A stretch of 64,000 bases of DNA from Portulaca oleracea (lineage: Eukaryota > Streptophyta > Magnoliopsida > Caryophyllales > Portulacaceae), in the NCBI GenBank assembly GCA_029582165.1, contig CM055868.1:14304001-14368000 (forward strand), written 5' to 3'. A program made the position numbers and the translations under genes. The notes beneath the pieces were generated by a model, which was not told where the DNA came from, did not search any database, and saw only the letters and a program-made list of their open reading frames with translations. Below, in pieces: positions 36,860 through 49,268 of the stretch. Numbering within the stretch: position 1 is the stretch's first letter; every line of letters begins with the position of its first letter.

Positions 36860-39823
36860 TTAGCGGGACCAAAATTTCGCAAATGCATCCACAAAAGCTT
36901 TGAAGAATGCCAGCAATGGATTATTTTCTTGATTTGAGCTTCTCTTTGATTCCCAAGATCCTCTGAACCAACAGGAGAAATCAAAACATGTAAGATTTCA
37001 ATAATAATCCACTTAGAGTCTAACAATAGTGGTACTTGTTATTCAAAGAGTACTTACAAATCAATCCTATCCACAGTTGGAGAAGCTCCACCAACACCTC
37101 TGCTCTCTCTTCGAACATATCTTCCATTCCCAGCAGCAGAAACCGGCACCTTGCTGCTATTTTCTACGTGTGTCACTCCCTTTGGAGCATTCTTGGACTG
37201 CAAGTGTGTAGTGTGTACCAAACGTGAATCAGGATTCTATAAGAGCTACAAGTAGGGCTTTCTGAGAAATTACATCCTTCAGGAAAAATATCTATGAATC
37301 AACAAGGCAGCAAGCTTCTCTAAACAAGAATATAAACAGTAAACTCTTGCACAAACTAGCAGCAGTTTTACATCGGGAGGGGAGAATTGGGAAATCCCAC
37401 ATAGAGTAGGAAACCCAACACAGCCCTCCACTGGGAGGTATAAGATGAATGTAGTTGAGTCCCTCCCCAACTAAAAAAGTCTCCTTCCTCACATTAAAAA
37501 TGCCTAGTTGAAAAACACAATATTACTTTCAGAAAGACTGACCTCCTCTGACTTGTCAAATGTGTTCGACGTTGAACCACTATCTGATGCAACTTTGTCC
37601 ATGCAACCTTGACCAAGGGCTGAGCTTTCATATTCTGATGAATCTATCATTTCCATTGCTTTATTTGTGTTATTGACCTCTTCATGTTGGTTCATCTTAT
37701 TATTGATATCTGCCTGTTGGGAAACAATATTAGGGACTGCTGCAGAACACAGTGAACCATCTGCTCCCTTTTCAGTCACCATCTCAGATATGCTGTCAGG
37801 TGAGCCAAATTTATCTAGATGAGGACTGCCATTACTTATTTCATTATGTTTGGTTCCCACTATATTAACATTCCCAGAGACAGTTGATGTGCTGTCCACA
37901 TCATCAATTTCCTTGATTGCAGGTCTTAATGGGAAAGTTTCCACTTCTAGCTCTTTCGTAGGAAGTATTAGTTCAGCATTACATGCAGCTACTAATTCCT
38001 TTCCTCTGTTTCCTTCAGGGATCTCACTTACCAGTGAACCTTCACCCAACATTTCATCAGATTCTTTAGATACACTGTTGCTGTGAGTACCATTTACTAC
38101 CAAGTGAGCATCATCTTCTAGATTCTTGTCAACAGACTGCCCATCCAAACATGGCTCCAAACTCACATATTCCCCATCACTCTCATTTACTGATTTTCTA
38201 GCAAACTCAGCAGAACCCTCACTCATTTCATCGGCCTTATCCCCACTAGAGCACTGAAGAGGATCTTGATCCTGATGTTTGGTACAATGATCATTGTCAT
38301 CTAATTTCACCCCTACACTATCATTTTCCTGATATTTAGGAACACCATTTAGTTCATTCACAGACAAAAGAACTTGTGCCTCTGAAGAACTTGATCCCAA
38401 TGAATAATCTTCTGCAGTACTCCGATCCTTTTGCAACTCATCACTAAATTTAGCTGGACCCAGAACTTTGTTCTCTTGAATTATTTCTCTGACAAGCTCA
38501 CGAACAGTATAGAAAGAACCACCAACTTCCTTATGAGTGAGATTCAGAGATGGAAAATTCCCATCATTTAAGGTCTGATATCTGCAACCAGTGAAGTTGT
38601 TAGTAAGGTGAACAGTTCAAATGAGTTTTCCAACCACACATATCCTCAGCAAGTTAAGTTTAATTCAGAAGCCATTCACAAGGAACTAGGGAAGTGATGC
38701 TACACCAAATAACACCAGAACCTATCTACCACTATCAGCAGTCATGTCAAGAACTTGAACAGGATCTGATTAAGCCTGACAAGGTAAGTTGAGACGCCCA
38801 TGTTTGAACATAAACTTTTAGCATCAATATTTAGACCCTAACTGAGACAAATGCAGAGTTTATAAGATATCTGCACACTGCAACAAGATTTTGCTAGAAT
38901 TCATCGAAATGTAACAGGAAGACAGACTTACATAGTCGCCATAAGATTAGAGAAGTTGCTCAATCAGCACGAAATATGATTGTAAGCTACATAACTGTGT
39001 CATATCATCATCTTTTATTTCATTTACACATGAAGAGATCCATAAATGCTTTGACAATTACATTTCCCCATTCTAAACTCCTTCAAAAGAAACCCAAAGC
39101 AGATTACAATAATTGGGTCCACAATACATACATTAATCGCTTACACAATGCCTCCCACATTAGCTACTGGCGCTAACGCTTCAAGTGTGCAGGATTCTGA
39201 TACTGTAGATGGCAAGAAAAAGCAGACAAGACATCTAAATATGAACTTGCTTTTGGCAAACTTGGCAATGAATTCCAGACAGCTGACTCTATCAAGGAAG
39301 TTCAACATTTTTCCTATAAACACTCATTACGATATGTGCAGGCTATTTATTAAAGAAAAAAAAAAAAACTCACTAAGCTGTATCCTTTTATATAGCTTTT
39401 GTCTTTCATTACACATTTGTGACTATCTGTGTCCACTCTTTTCCTCCTGCAGTTCATTGCCCAACCCTTAACCAGGCAGAAGCTGGATGATATCCTAACC
39501 CTATTTGCATGCAATGAATGCCAGACCCACTTGTGGCCTGACTGTTTAAAGCTATACAATGGTTTAACAATCTTTCAAAGTGCCAATCTAAATCCAGGTC
39601 ATGATTTCCACTTCTAACAGCTATGCATGATACGAACATGAACAAATAATAGACAATTCAAATTAACTACAATCAAAAGTACATCGTACCTCTTAATGAA
39701 AGACTCAACCATGGCCTTTCTCTCCTCCTTGGAACGCCGAATTCGTGCCTTCCTCCCCCCAGAATCACTTGATGTTGCTAAGGCAAATGTTTGCCCAACC
39801 CAGCTAGCCTTCATAGCGTACAT
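36860..39823 (-). CDS. AT3G52170-like helix-turn-helix protein, four coding exons
   Basis: Exons on the minus strand: 39823-39690, 38581-37543, 37197-37058 and 36962-36860. Introns all have GT..AG ends and phases 2, 0 and 2 join exactly, giving 1416 bp and 471 aa. The N-terminus (KASWVGQTFALA) is followed by a basic region (RKARIRRSKEERKAMVESF) and the conserved block FPSLNLTHKEVGGSFYTVRE, running over the exon 1-2 junction to about residue 95. From family memory, this matches Arabidopsis AT3G52170-type proteins, annotated as DNA-binding with a helix-turn-helix domain. Residues about 100-390 are acidic, Ser-rich and probably disordered. The C-terminus is a conserved aromatic helix ending FFKAFVDAFAKFWSR. 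No frameshift is present. Molecular function is not established by the sequence; DNA binding is inferred. It is the only intact host gene here. Confidence 0.88.
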
Positions 39824-41230
39824 GATTTCAATTTGTTCACCTATTCCAAGAAATCCAAAACCAGCATCTGAGAATTATCATACCCAATAACTGGCATACA
39901 AAGCACTAGCCGCAGTAAAATTGTAACCATCACATCCTGAACACCTCCCCACCCTCAACCAAAGGCAAATCTAGGATGCATTTCAGCGACATCACTGACT
40001 GAGAAGGGGTGTTTACGAAGAAAAAAATAAAATAATTAATATACATGAACTGAACTCAAGAAAGCTCAGAAACTCTCAAGCGGATCCGTGGTCAGCAAAT
40101 CCATGCTTCAGCGCTTGCTTTCCCTTGGTTCTGATTTGTGCACCGCCACGTCAACTACCCCAGAACCACAACAGCCTATACTTGTGTCCACAGTGTAGAC
40201 TTGCTATCACCTAGAGCCAAAACCTTCAGCATGTCAGCCATTTCCTCTTGGACAATTCATGGCTGGCCTTGGCATGCAATTTCATTGTTGTGTCAATTTT
40301 GTTGTTTTTAATACCCAATATAACCTTGATTTTGAGCCTTCATATATCAAGGTGCTTATTTAATTGTTGTGTCAATTTTAATACCCAATATAACCTTGAT
40401 TTTGGCTGGCCTTGACATGCAATTTTGTTGTTTTTAATACCCAATTTTGTTGATTTTGAGCAAATCGATTCCATTTTGATTCAAATGATACTGGTTGGAG
40501 TAGCATAACACTATTGTATCGACTTGTTGAATTCATTCAACTTAAATTCGTAGAGTTCGTTAAAATGGATCAATTTTGATGCAATAAAGATGTAAATGCT
40601 AAAGTTATCAGCATATCCATTCCAACACAACAAAGAATTGAAGTTGCAAAGGGTTTACTCTCAATCTTTTTCCTTTTTTTTTTTTTTTTGAAACTACAAT
40701 GTTTTGGGGTGCCATTGAACTTCTTTTTGTTGGCTGCCGTTGACGTTCGAAATTATACGTAAATTATTGTCGACGCCACAACCCAGTTTGAATCCTAGAT
40801 GGCCACTGTCCCCGCACCCCAAAATTTGACTGGAATCCATAATGACAAGCAAGAAATTTCAAATGGTATAAAACCAGAAAACCAACAAGGTAACAAAAGA
40901 TAATGAGAACTTAAGCATGGGGACAAACTGAAAGACAATCGAAATGCAAAATTGCTTCACATAGGGCACCAAGAAACGGTCATGAAACCCATCAACACCG
41001 CAAAATATGAATAAAAAAAGCAGCAGAAAATGTGGCAACTGTAGTGCAGAGAAGAAGAAGAAGAGCAGCAAACGAAGTGAAAGATGAAAGGGAAGGATTG
41101 AAGAATTGCATGAGAAAAACATACCGAATTGAAGAGGGAATGGGGAAATGGGTAGTCGTCACACAAATGGGATGAAGAAAGGAAGAAGTGAGTAGAGAGA
41201 TTCAGTCACAGTTGAGTTGAAAATAGAAAA
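39824..41230 (-). other. Probable 5' UTR exon, 5' UTR intron and promoter side of the host gene
   Basis: A pyrimidine-rich, leader-like segment at about 41230-41125 (minus strand) ends at a good donor, CG|GTATGT. An acceptor lies upstream of the start codon, either at 39841 (GGAATAG|GTGAAC) or a little further up (TTCTCAG|ATGCTGG). This would make a 5' UTR intron of about 1.3 kb. The interval also holds short direct duplications around TAATACCCAATATAACCTTGATTTT (40300-40460). There is no coding evidence. This is inference from splice-like signals; transcripts are needed. Confidence 0.4.
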
Positions 41231-41299
41231 TGGGTTCGGAAAACCCTACTAAAATGTGGGAACGGGAGGAATCGATGGAGACTACCAGTAATTATTTAA

Positions 41300-41328
41300 C
41301 TAGCATTTAATTGCCCGTGCATCACACG
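41300..41328 (-). mobile_element. 3' terminus of a Helitron (minus strand)
   Basis: On the minus strand this reads CGTGTGATGCACGGG, a slightly decayed hairpin, then about 10 nt, then CTAG followed by T. This is the same 3' layout as the large Helitron ending at 59689. The body would extend to higher coordinates; its 5' end was not found. It lies only about 70 bp upstream of the inferred host gene start. Confidence 0.6.
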
Positions 41329-41610
41329 AAAATTTGTACTCCGTAAATAATTTTATCAGATTACTTGGTCCATTCCTTTTTATTTAGTAATCAAACTTTA
41401 AACACTTTGATCATTAATATTTTAATAAAATATTATTAGATTTATAAAGAAAAAATTATCATAAGAGTATAGTATTGTAATTTTTTTAATAAAATATGCT
41501 ATGAGAAATTTTCAATAAAAAATGATATCGGAAACCATGTAATATTTATTAGGGGACAATTATTGTGAAACGGAGGTAGCATTTTGTTGTATTAATTTTA
41601 TAACAATTAT

Positions 41611-41816
41611 TACCTTCGTCCCAAAATATTTGTCATGTGACTAAATTTTGACCGTTGATTATTCTCAAATTACATTGAGTTATGACATGAAATTATTGTC
41701 ATTGTAACTTTTACTAATGTATCTATCTATTAGCGAAAATTTCATATCGTAACTCATTGTAAAGTAATCAAGGTCAAAATTTAGTCAAATGACAGACATC
41801 TTGGGACGGATGTAGT
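41611..41816. mobile_element. Stowaway-like (Tc1/mariner) MITE
   Basis: About 205 bp with ends CTTCGTCCCAAAATATTTGTC and the inverted counterpart GACAGACATCTTGGGACGGATG; the inverted similarity continues through CTAAATTTTGACC. The CGTCCCAAAAT terminus with a flanking TA is typical of plant Stowaway elements. Exact ends are uncertain by a few bases. Confidence 0.7.
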
Positions 41817-41969
41817 GTTAACTTAAATAATAATTACAAATTAATGAAAACTTATACACAAGTTGAACTATTATATCTTAACATGTTTCTTCTTATAAAT
41901 TGTATTCAAAATTAATTTGAATAATATGATAACACAAGGATACTAAAATCTAGGAGTATATTCAATATC

Positions 41970-43199
41970 CAAAAAATTACTCGGAAGTACTCCAATATTT
42001 GGAAAAACTACTTTTCGGTCTCCCAACTTTTCAAAACTCATTTTGAGGTACCTTTAATTTTTGGGTTAGTAATTATTAGGTGTTTTTCTGACTATCAATT
42101 TTGTTAAGTGACCAAAATATCTTTATTCTTCTTTTTCCCTTGCTTCCTCTTCTTTCCCATCTCCATTGATGGAGTTCAAAAGCAAAGTTTTTCAAAAAAT
42201 TACTCGAAAATACCCTAACTTTTGGTGAAATGTTTTTCAGGTATCCCAACTTTTCAAAACTCATTTTGAGGTACCCTTAATTTTTGGGTTAGTAATTATT
42301 AGGTGATTTTCCGATCATCAATTTGGTTAAGTGACCGAAATACCCTTATTCTTCCATTTTTGAAGAAATACCCTTGAAGAAGAAAAAAAAGAGTATTTCG
42401 GTCACTTAATAAAATTGATGGTCAGAAAAACACCAAATAATTACTAACCCAAAAATTAAGGGTACCTCAAAATGAGTTTTGAAAAGTTTGGGGTATCGAA
42501 AAATAATTTCCCCAAATATTGGGGTACCCCCGAGTAATTTTTGAAAGTTTTTCTTCATTCTTTTCTTCACATTCCAAAATTAAAGCTTCCTCATTACTAC
42601 CCTAAGCATTGTTGAAGGGCCGTGTCGATCCCCGCCACCTTTTTACTCAACACCCGTGGTACATGGGCACCATTCAAGAACCTTCAGGAAGCCCCTCGCC
42701 TGTTTGGAGTTGAGGAAGATCAAGAGCTGGTTATTGCGGGTGCTGGTGAAGCCAAGCTTTGTGGCGGAGGGGATGTTGTTGGCGGGGAATTGGATTGGTG
42801 CTGCGGAGGACGCCATGGTTATACGGTTCTTGGATGCTGCTTGGTAATGGAGGATTTGAATAGGCGGATTTTGAATAGAGTAGATTGATCACTTGATGCA
42901 AGTGCATGGCCAAGGCCTAAGGCTAAATTTGCAGCTACAACACTGCTCATCAATATTGCTCATAATGTAGGGAAGTTTTAATTTTGGAAACGAAATTTTT
43001 TTTTCTTTTGAGCTCCATTAATGGAGAGGGGGAAGAATGGAATAATAAGGGTATTTGTATCACTTAACAAAATTGATGGCTAGAAAAACACCTAATAATT
43101 ACTAATCCAAAAAGTAAGGGTACCTCAAAATGAGTTTTGAAAATTTAGGGTACCTGAAAATAGTTTTCCAAATATTGGGGTACCTCAAAGTAACTTTTG
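41970..43199. mobile_element. Mutator-like element with possible captured gene fragment (Pack-MULE-like)
   Basis: A 1230-bp element flanked by the perfect 9-bp duplication TTCAATATC (41961-41969 and 43200-43208). Its long inverted ends begin CAAAAAATTACTCGG on the left and CAAAAGTTACTTTGAGG on the complement of the right, and extend about 180 bp. A related 351-bp MULE is nested in it. The unique core (about 42553-43010) is GC-richer than the surroundings and not repeat-like. It holds a 63-codon frame at 42656-42847 containing LVKPSFVAEGMLLAGN, possibly part of a captured host exon; the source was not recognised. No transposase. Confidence 0.85.
42193..42543. mobile_element. Small MULE MITE nested in the larger one
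   Basis: A 351-bp element that is almost entirely two inverted arms of about 170 bp. It is flanked by the perfect 9-bp duplication AAAGTTTTT (42184-42192 and 42544-42552). Its arms are close relatives of the outer element's ends (shared AATTACTCG, TTTTCAAAACTCATTTTGAGGTACC-type blocks). It is a foldback-type non-autonomous copy inserted after the outer element. Confidence 0.88.
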
Positions 43200-43208
43200 T
43201 TCAATATC

Positions 43209-44266
43209 TTTGTTTTATAATAAACATTTTAGGAAAAAATTAAAATTTTATTAATATCATAATGATAAAATATATTTTAACCACTTATATTAATTTATTT
43301 TGTTCAGTATCATAAATTAATTAGATCAATTTTACTTGCATTCATAAATTAAGAAAAATTCACTTTTCATCTTTCCATCAATTATACTCCATAAAAATTA
43401 ATTTTTACTTTTCTATATATCATTAAATTTTTATGACTTTTTTTTTACAAAAATTCTTGATGGATTGTGTTTGAAAATAGCTTTGGATTTCTTCCAAACC
43501 TTCATATTTCTAACACATGTCAAAAGATTTTCTTTGGATATTTGGCTTTAATATAATCATATATAGATAATTTGTCTCCAACTATAGTTATTTTTGTATA
43601 AAATATAAAGATTTAATAAATCTTATAAACTATGAAAATTTATGATAAGATGTCTTTATGACTTGCAAATGAATAAATACTCAGTTTTACTATAATAGAA
43701 AGGTTTAAAAAGAAAAATAAATAAAAGGCTCACAGTCTCAAACACACATTTGGTAGACATCTCTTCTAATAAAAATTACCAGAAGTCTGTCTTATAATGA
43801 ATAAGTTACTTAAATCATATGTTAATGAATCAGTTAACCATATTTTAAAATTTGTTAGTCGGTTTCACATATCCTATTAAAATAATTTAGCCAATAAAAA
43901 AAAGAAAAAGTGCATAACGCAGTGAATTTGAAGCTCACTATTAATTATAACAATTTAACATATTTGATTTCTTTTTTCCCTTTTTAGTTAAGAAATTATT
44001 GGTGGTGACACATGGTGAAAGATTACTATTGAGGGTTTTATTTTAATATATTATAGATTATAGAAGCCTTTAATCTTCTTCTTCAACAAGGGCCAACCTT
44101 GTTAGTCGCTCGAATCCTCATTGGGTGCTTTGTGAGGGCAGACCGCACATGGGTGGGATGGTTTGTATTTCAAGCCAACCACCCAGAGACCACCTGCTCA
44201 ACTGGATTATATTATTTGAGTTTGGGTCAACAATTCAAAGATCCCATTAAAATCTACTCCCCTGTC
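43209..44266. other. Gene-free AT-rich interval
   Basis: No gene or element recognised. Confidence 0.5.
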
Positions 44267-44853
44267 TAGGTTATAAACGAACCGAATCGGCTTGGCTACA
44301 GCTAGAAAGCTTAGAACTTGATTTGACTAAAGCTTGAGTAGGGTCGAGCTTGGCTCGCATCGATATCTAGTCGAGCTAGCTAGAGCCTACATGGGCTCGC
44401 TTGAGATCAACTTAGGCTCGGGTTGTTTAAGTATTTTAGGTAAGTATGTCTTATTCCATGAATATGAATATGGGTAAATTATATAGTAATATAGATATGT
44501 AACATTTAGTGTTACAGAATAAATTTGATAATTTTCTTTGGTTATCTAGTTAAATTCTGTAAAATTCAAGTGTTAATGTTTAAACTCTGTTTGATTATAC
44601 CCTTGTTATAAAAAATATTATTTTGAATATTTTTCAGTTAATTTTCATAAATATCTAGAAATTTACTTGATTTTTACTTTAAAGTTAAAGAGTTTTAGAT
44701 TCAAAATAATAAAAAAAAATTGAGTCCGAGCCTAGATATATGAACTGAGCTCAAGCCTAAGCCTTATCTTTGAAAACTCGGCGAGTTTCGAGCCAAACTT
44801 TTCCTAACCGAGCTAAGCCCAAGCCTAGGGAGCTTGGCTCGTTTACACCCCTA
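44267..44853. mobile_element. hAT-like MITE
   Basis: About 587 bp. The left end TAGGTTATAAACGAACCGA and the complement of the right end TAGGGGTGTAAACGAGCCAAG are imperfect inverted repeats of the common plant hAT terminus TAGGGGTGTAAACG. The flanking 8-mers match at only five of eight positions, so the copy is old. Both halves are rich in GAGCTTGGCTCG-like inverted phrases. No transposase. Confidence 0.6.
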
Positions 44854-45702
44854 CTCATGGCCCCTCCATTCCTTTTCTTAATCAAAACAAATGCTTTCAT
44901 TACTAAGATATCAAATGACATTTATATACAAGTATGATATGAAAAAGTATGATATGAACCCGTCACATCACAAATTTATCGTACAACATATAATTTTGTT
45001 GTCACTTTTTATGAAGATATGGGCAACTAATGGTTTATTTGGGTTGACTTTGATAAAAGTCGTCCCTTGATAAATTATTAAGCACATTCGTATTAAAAAA
45101 TCATATTCAGAGTAAAATATTTTTAAAAAAAAGCACCGCTTAAGGAATCTGTCTCATGATAAGTTTACGCGACGCAATCTCATACTAGAATTTTCGTACA
45201 ATAAAAGTCATGAATGAATAATTGTAGATATATGAAATTTAACTTTCAAATGATTATTACACTGAAGCTTAGCTCCAAATTTATGACACTTTTATCATAA
45301 ATTTTCTAGATTGCTCTACTTTTTTTTCGAATACTATGTATCTTTTTCACCAATAGAAAACCTTACCATTCGTGTCATAGCAAGTTGAAAATCAATATTT
45401 ATATGATGTACAAGATCGGACCAATTGAACAAAATCTAATAAGAGAAACTAAAAACTTCATATAAGGGTTAAATAAAGGTCTTACATATGAAGAGACAAA
45501 CTTTATTTGTAAAAGTTAAAACCGAGCCAATAATCGCAGTGACGTCCCCAACCAAACAAATAAAGGTTAGAGTTTCCTGGATTTGTTTAGTTGTTTAAGA
45601 TTTTCGGGATTCTTAAGATAATGTTTTAAGTAAAACATTATGATAAATTTACCCTTACATATAATAAGGGATGATAGAAAAATAGAATTAGGTGAAATGA
45701 GT
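44854..45702. other. Gene-free AT-rich interval
   Basis: Nothing recognised. Confidence 0.5.
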
Positions 45703-46380
45703 TCTTTTTCCGATAATTAAAAGCCAAAAAGGCTAACAATGCATCAAGGATACTACAACAATCCGCGCAGAGACTGTAATAAAAGAACAACAAGCCAAAC
45801 ACCAAAACAGTTGAAAGAAACGACCAATGTAAACAAAGCACTAAAGACATCATCAAAAACAAACGCCAAAGAAAGAGACCAAGCAGAAAGCTTCACAGCT
45901 TGTTGGTAGATATAACTTTCAAACCACATATCTCTCTCATCCTAGCCCCCTTACGCACAAGTATCGCTTCAATATCGTCTAAATCCTTCACACTTCGAGG
46001 TGCTTCATTATTAGTCGACTTAGCCTTTCGAGATGCTTCCATAACCAGCCTCCACTTAGATTTCACTATGACCTTGTTTTTCTTCTTAACTCTAGAGCCA
46101 ACTTTCAACCGTGCCATGATGGAGTCCTCACGACCCGGAGAAACATCATAACCAAATTGGACCGACAAAGTGTCTTCATTGTCAATGGGATCATGTGTAA
46201 ACAATATATCCTGACGCACAAGCGATAAAGGTAGTTCCTTTATTTTGATGTTTGAATAAACTTTTGGGTCGTAGCCTATCCTTTTTAGAAAAAAAAAAAT
46301 TGAAGTGATAAATTTTGTAAATTTATGAAAATAGTACCTTACCAAGGAGACCATAGCTAAGTTCTCAACTACCTCCATAT
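45703..46380 (-). pseudogene. Retroposed fragment, LINE-like 3' end
   Basis: A 161-codon minus-strand frame (46378-45893) is basic (VKKKNKVIVKSKWRLVMEASRKAK) and ends KVISTNKL. It is followed downstream on the minus strand by a hydrophobic stretch and the tail GCCTTTTTGGCTTTTAATTATCGGAAAAA at 45735-45703. The same tail type closes the 136-bp repeat units at 18904-19419, suggesting a shared non-LTR retroposon family. I do not recognise the ORF; it may be LINE ORF1-derived or a captured sequence. No clear target duplication was found. Confidence 0.5.
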
Positions 46381-47155
46381 TTCAGGCATCCCAATAAGGT
46401 TTAATTTTTTTATGAAAGCAAATATTTGTCATTGGTGGAAATTTAAAGTTGATAGATTATGTTTATTATAGACAATTTAGTACTTATCTTTTGTAATTCG
46501 CTTGTAAAAGCTTGTTGGCAGTTATCTTCAAAACAGAGGTATAGAGGATAATGAACTTGTTTATCCCACTAAAAAAATAAAAAAGAATAACACCTTAATT
46601 CGGTTTGGGACAAGGGTCAGTATCATGAATTTTCATTAATTTAATAGTAGCAAATTTGGTATGTGTCAACATCTTAATTCTATAGTACCTTAATTTAGTT
46701 ATTTTTAATACCACGTTTACCCCGTGAAGTTTAATAAATTTGTCTACACTAAATTTATTACAATTAAGCTAAATTTATTATTATTCAACTCAACTAAACT
46801 GAACTTATTGATGGTAAATTTATAACCACTTTGATTAGATCGTACAGAAATGAATTACTACCGTTGTTTCATTATGTTTCTCATCCTAATTAACTTGGGA
46901 AGACTGATATACATTAGAATTCATGTAAAAAATTTGTAACTTACTTAAATTGTCCATACATTAACTACGAATGATCATTGTTGGAATTGTAAAAAATAAT
47001 AAATAAATTTATTAATTGGGAGTAAAAAGAAAATGACCATTATTATAATTGTAAAAGTGACAAATAAAAGCGACAAATATTTTGGGATGACGGTAATAAT
47101 TAATTTGTTTAAGTTGAATAGAACATATTTTGTTGTAGCTAAACTAAACAGAACA
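46381..47155. other. Gene-free AT-rich interval
   Basis: Nothing recognised; this is the left flank of the Helitron. Confidence 0.5.
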
Positions 47156-48583
47156 TCTTTACTATCTTCAATATCCTTAAATAAGTAGAAAAGGATGTTG
47201 CCCCCATTTTGTTGAGTGTTGTGGTGTTTGGTTGCCTACTTGCTTATGCCCCAATGGACCAGCTACCTCAATGGGCCAACTAAAGATGGGCCTATTTGCA
47301 TCATACGGTCCTCCTTCCTTCTTCATACTTCTAGATTCCTCTCAGTTCTCCACCCTAATTTCCCATCTGCTTTCTGCTCACCTCGGAACTTCCACATTCC
47401 TCTCAACTGTTAACCCTAAAATCGATCGATTCGATCCGTTCTGTGCATCTTTCCAGTTGATCTTCTACACTTAAATCGATCCGTTCTACGCATCTTTCCA
47501 GTTCATTTTCCAGACTTATCGGTATAAATCCATCCGCTTTTCTGTTTTTTCCTTTGACTTTTAGAAACCTGATTGAGCACAGCAGCTTAATAATGGTTAT
47601 TCAAGTATCTTTTGTCTTGCATGTCTGGGTTTGATTTGCTTTGTTGCCTTACCAAAGAAGGTCCAATTTTTGACAGATTACTGACCTATTGGTCTCATGC
47701 ATCTTGGGTTCCTGAATTGAGAAGGCATTACACAGTCAAAATTGAAAGATAGTGGAAGTTGAGTTATGTGACTGTTGCTGTTTATAGGTGTATCTCGTTT
47801 TTGTTATTGCTATATTTATTGTTGTTATTTTGTGTAATATAAATTGTTTTGTTCATTTATTATTATATGAGTGCCTATATCTTGATGACTATTTGAGTTT
47901 AGCTACAGTATATATTCAATGCATGATTTTGTTGGCTTATTTGCTGCCTTGTTATGTGACTGTTGCTGTCTATAGGTGTATGTTGCCAGCACTGGTGTTC
48001 ATTGTTGCGTTCTCTTAACTTGGGTCTTTAAGAAGTGATCTAAATATTCCCCGATTTTTTATTTTATTATTATGATTCTCATATTTTTTACAACACGCCA
48101 ACAATCCATTTTTGATTTCCGATTCAAATTTGTTTCGTACTTTTGTTAATTTTTTTTCTATATTTCAGGCATATCTGTTTATTCCTTCGGTTTACGTAAC
48201 GGAGGATTTGTCACAGGGTGTGTTCGTCACTGCACGGAAATTTCCAGCAACCAAACCTTTTCTATTAAGGTAATATGTTGAACTACTTTCTGGATAATAC
48301 TCTATTATAGTGTTTTCTTCAGTTCTTATTCTACAAACTGTTTTTCGTGTATTGTTGCCAACTCTCACTTAGGGCAATAATATGGTTTCTCACTTTTGTC
48401 TTTAGCTTTTGCTTGTCACTGTATCAATACAAATGAGAATGTTCTGATATTTTCAGGTTATTGTTTGTTTAGGTTACAACTCACTGGTAATTGAGGAATT
48501 GAATAATCGTGTTTTGATCCAATACTCGTGATAAGTTTTACAATTTCTAAAATAGTGTATATTGCACCATAAACATAACGCAA

Positions 48584-48954
48584 ATGAAGAGATCTTGGTA
48601 TTCTATGTTACCAGATGAAAAAAAGAAGAGATACGGAAAAAAAGAAGACAAAGATATCATGAGAATAAAACTCGCAACCCTCCTACTGTTGTAACATCAG
48701 AGCAAAAATCTTGGTACTCGACACTTTCAGAAAGTAAAAAAGAAGAAATGCGAAAAAAACGTAGAGAGAAATACCGTCAAAATAAAATCCGTGATATTTT
48801 AAACAAAACAACCACCAATGATAAGCTTGAAGTTGTTCATACGTCGACACAAATAAAAGGTACCTTAAAAAATAAAACAACTCAGCCTGCTTGCGGTATT
48901 CATATTCAAGAGCAACTATTTCAAGGTATTATTGCAATTCATGCACGGTTCTAG
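48584..48954 (+). pseudogene. N-terminal exon remnants of the Helitron Rep gene
   Basis: Lysine- and arginine-rich reading frames (KRSWYSMLPDEKKKRYGKK, then WYSTLSESKKEEMRKKRREKY) resemble the basic N-terminal region of plant Helitron-encoded proteins. The phrase SWYS.L....KK occurs twice, about 125 bp apart. Stops near 48690 and 48952 break it. The true start and splice sites were not determined. Confidence 0.55.
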
Positions 48955-49268
48955 GTATTATTGTTGTTCATACATGCTTTACATAGACAAGTTCACATTT
49001 ATTTATATTAGTTATTTTTGGTGTTAATGTCATTCGAGAGTAGGAAACATTCCAAATGTTGAAGAGATAAGCAACGCTTATGAAGGCAAGGGGAAAGCAC
49101 AGGTCACCTATTATAGCTCTTTTGAGATAGGTGCGTATTTCCACAGCCTTATGTATTGTAGTATTCATGTATACCTTTTGCTGTTAAGCCTAGAAATCAT
49201 CAAACACATTCATATTTTATTTTGTAGGTTCATCATCTTCAAATCACAATTTTGATTTTCCTATATGT

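Noticed and set aside
37850..38086. 78-codon plus-strand frame
   Set aside because: Shadow of host gene exon 2 on the opposite strand.
40859..41166. Overlapping minus-strand frames rich in F, S and L
   Set aside because: They lie in the inferred 5' UTR intron; hydrophobic low-complexity content, no homology and no splice support.
47788..48018. 76-codon hydrophobic frame near the Helitron 5' end
   Set aside because: Overlaps the repeated non-coding module also found at 54.2 and 55.6 kb; hydrophobicity comes from T-rich DNA.
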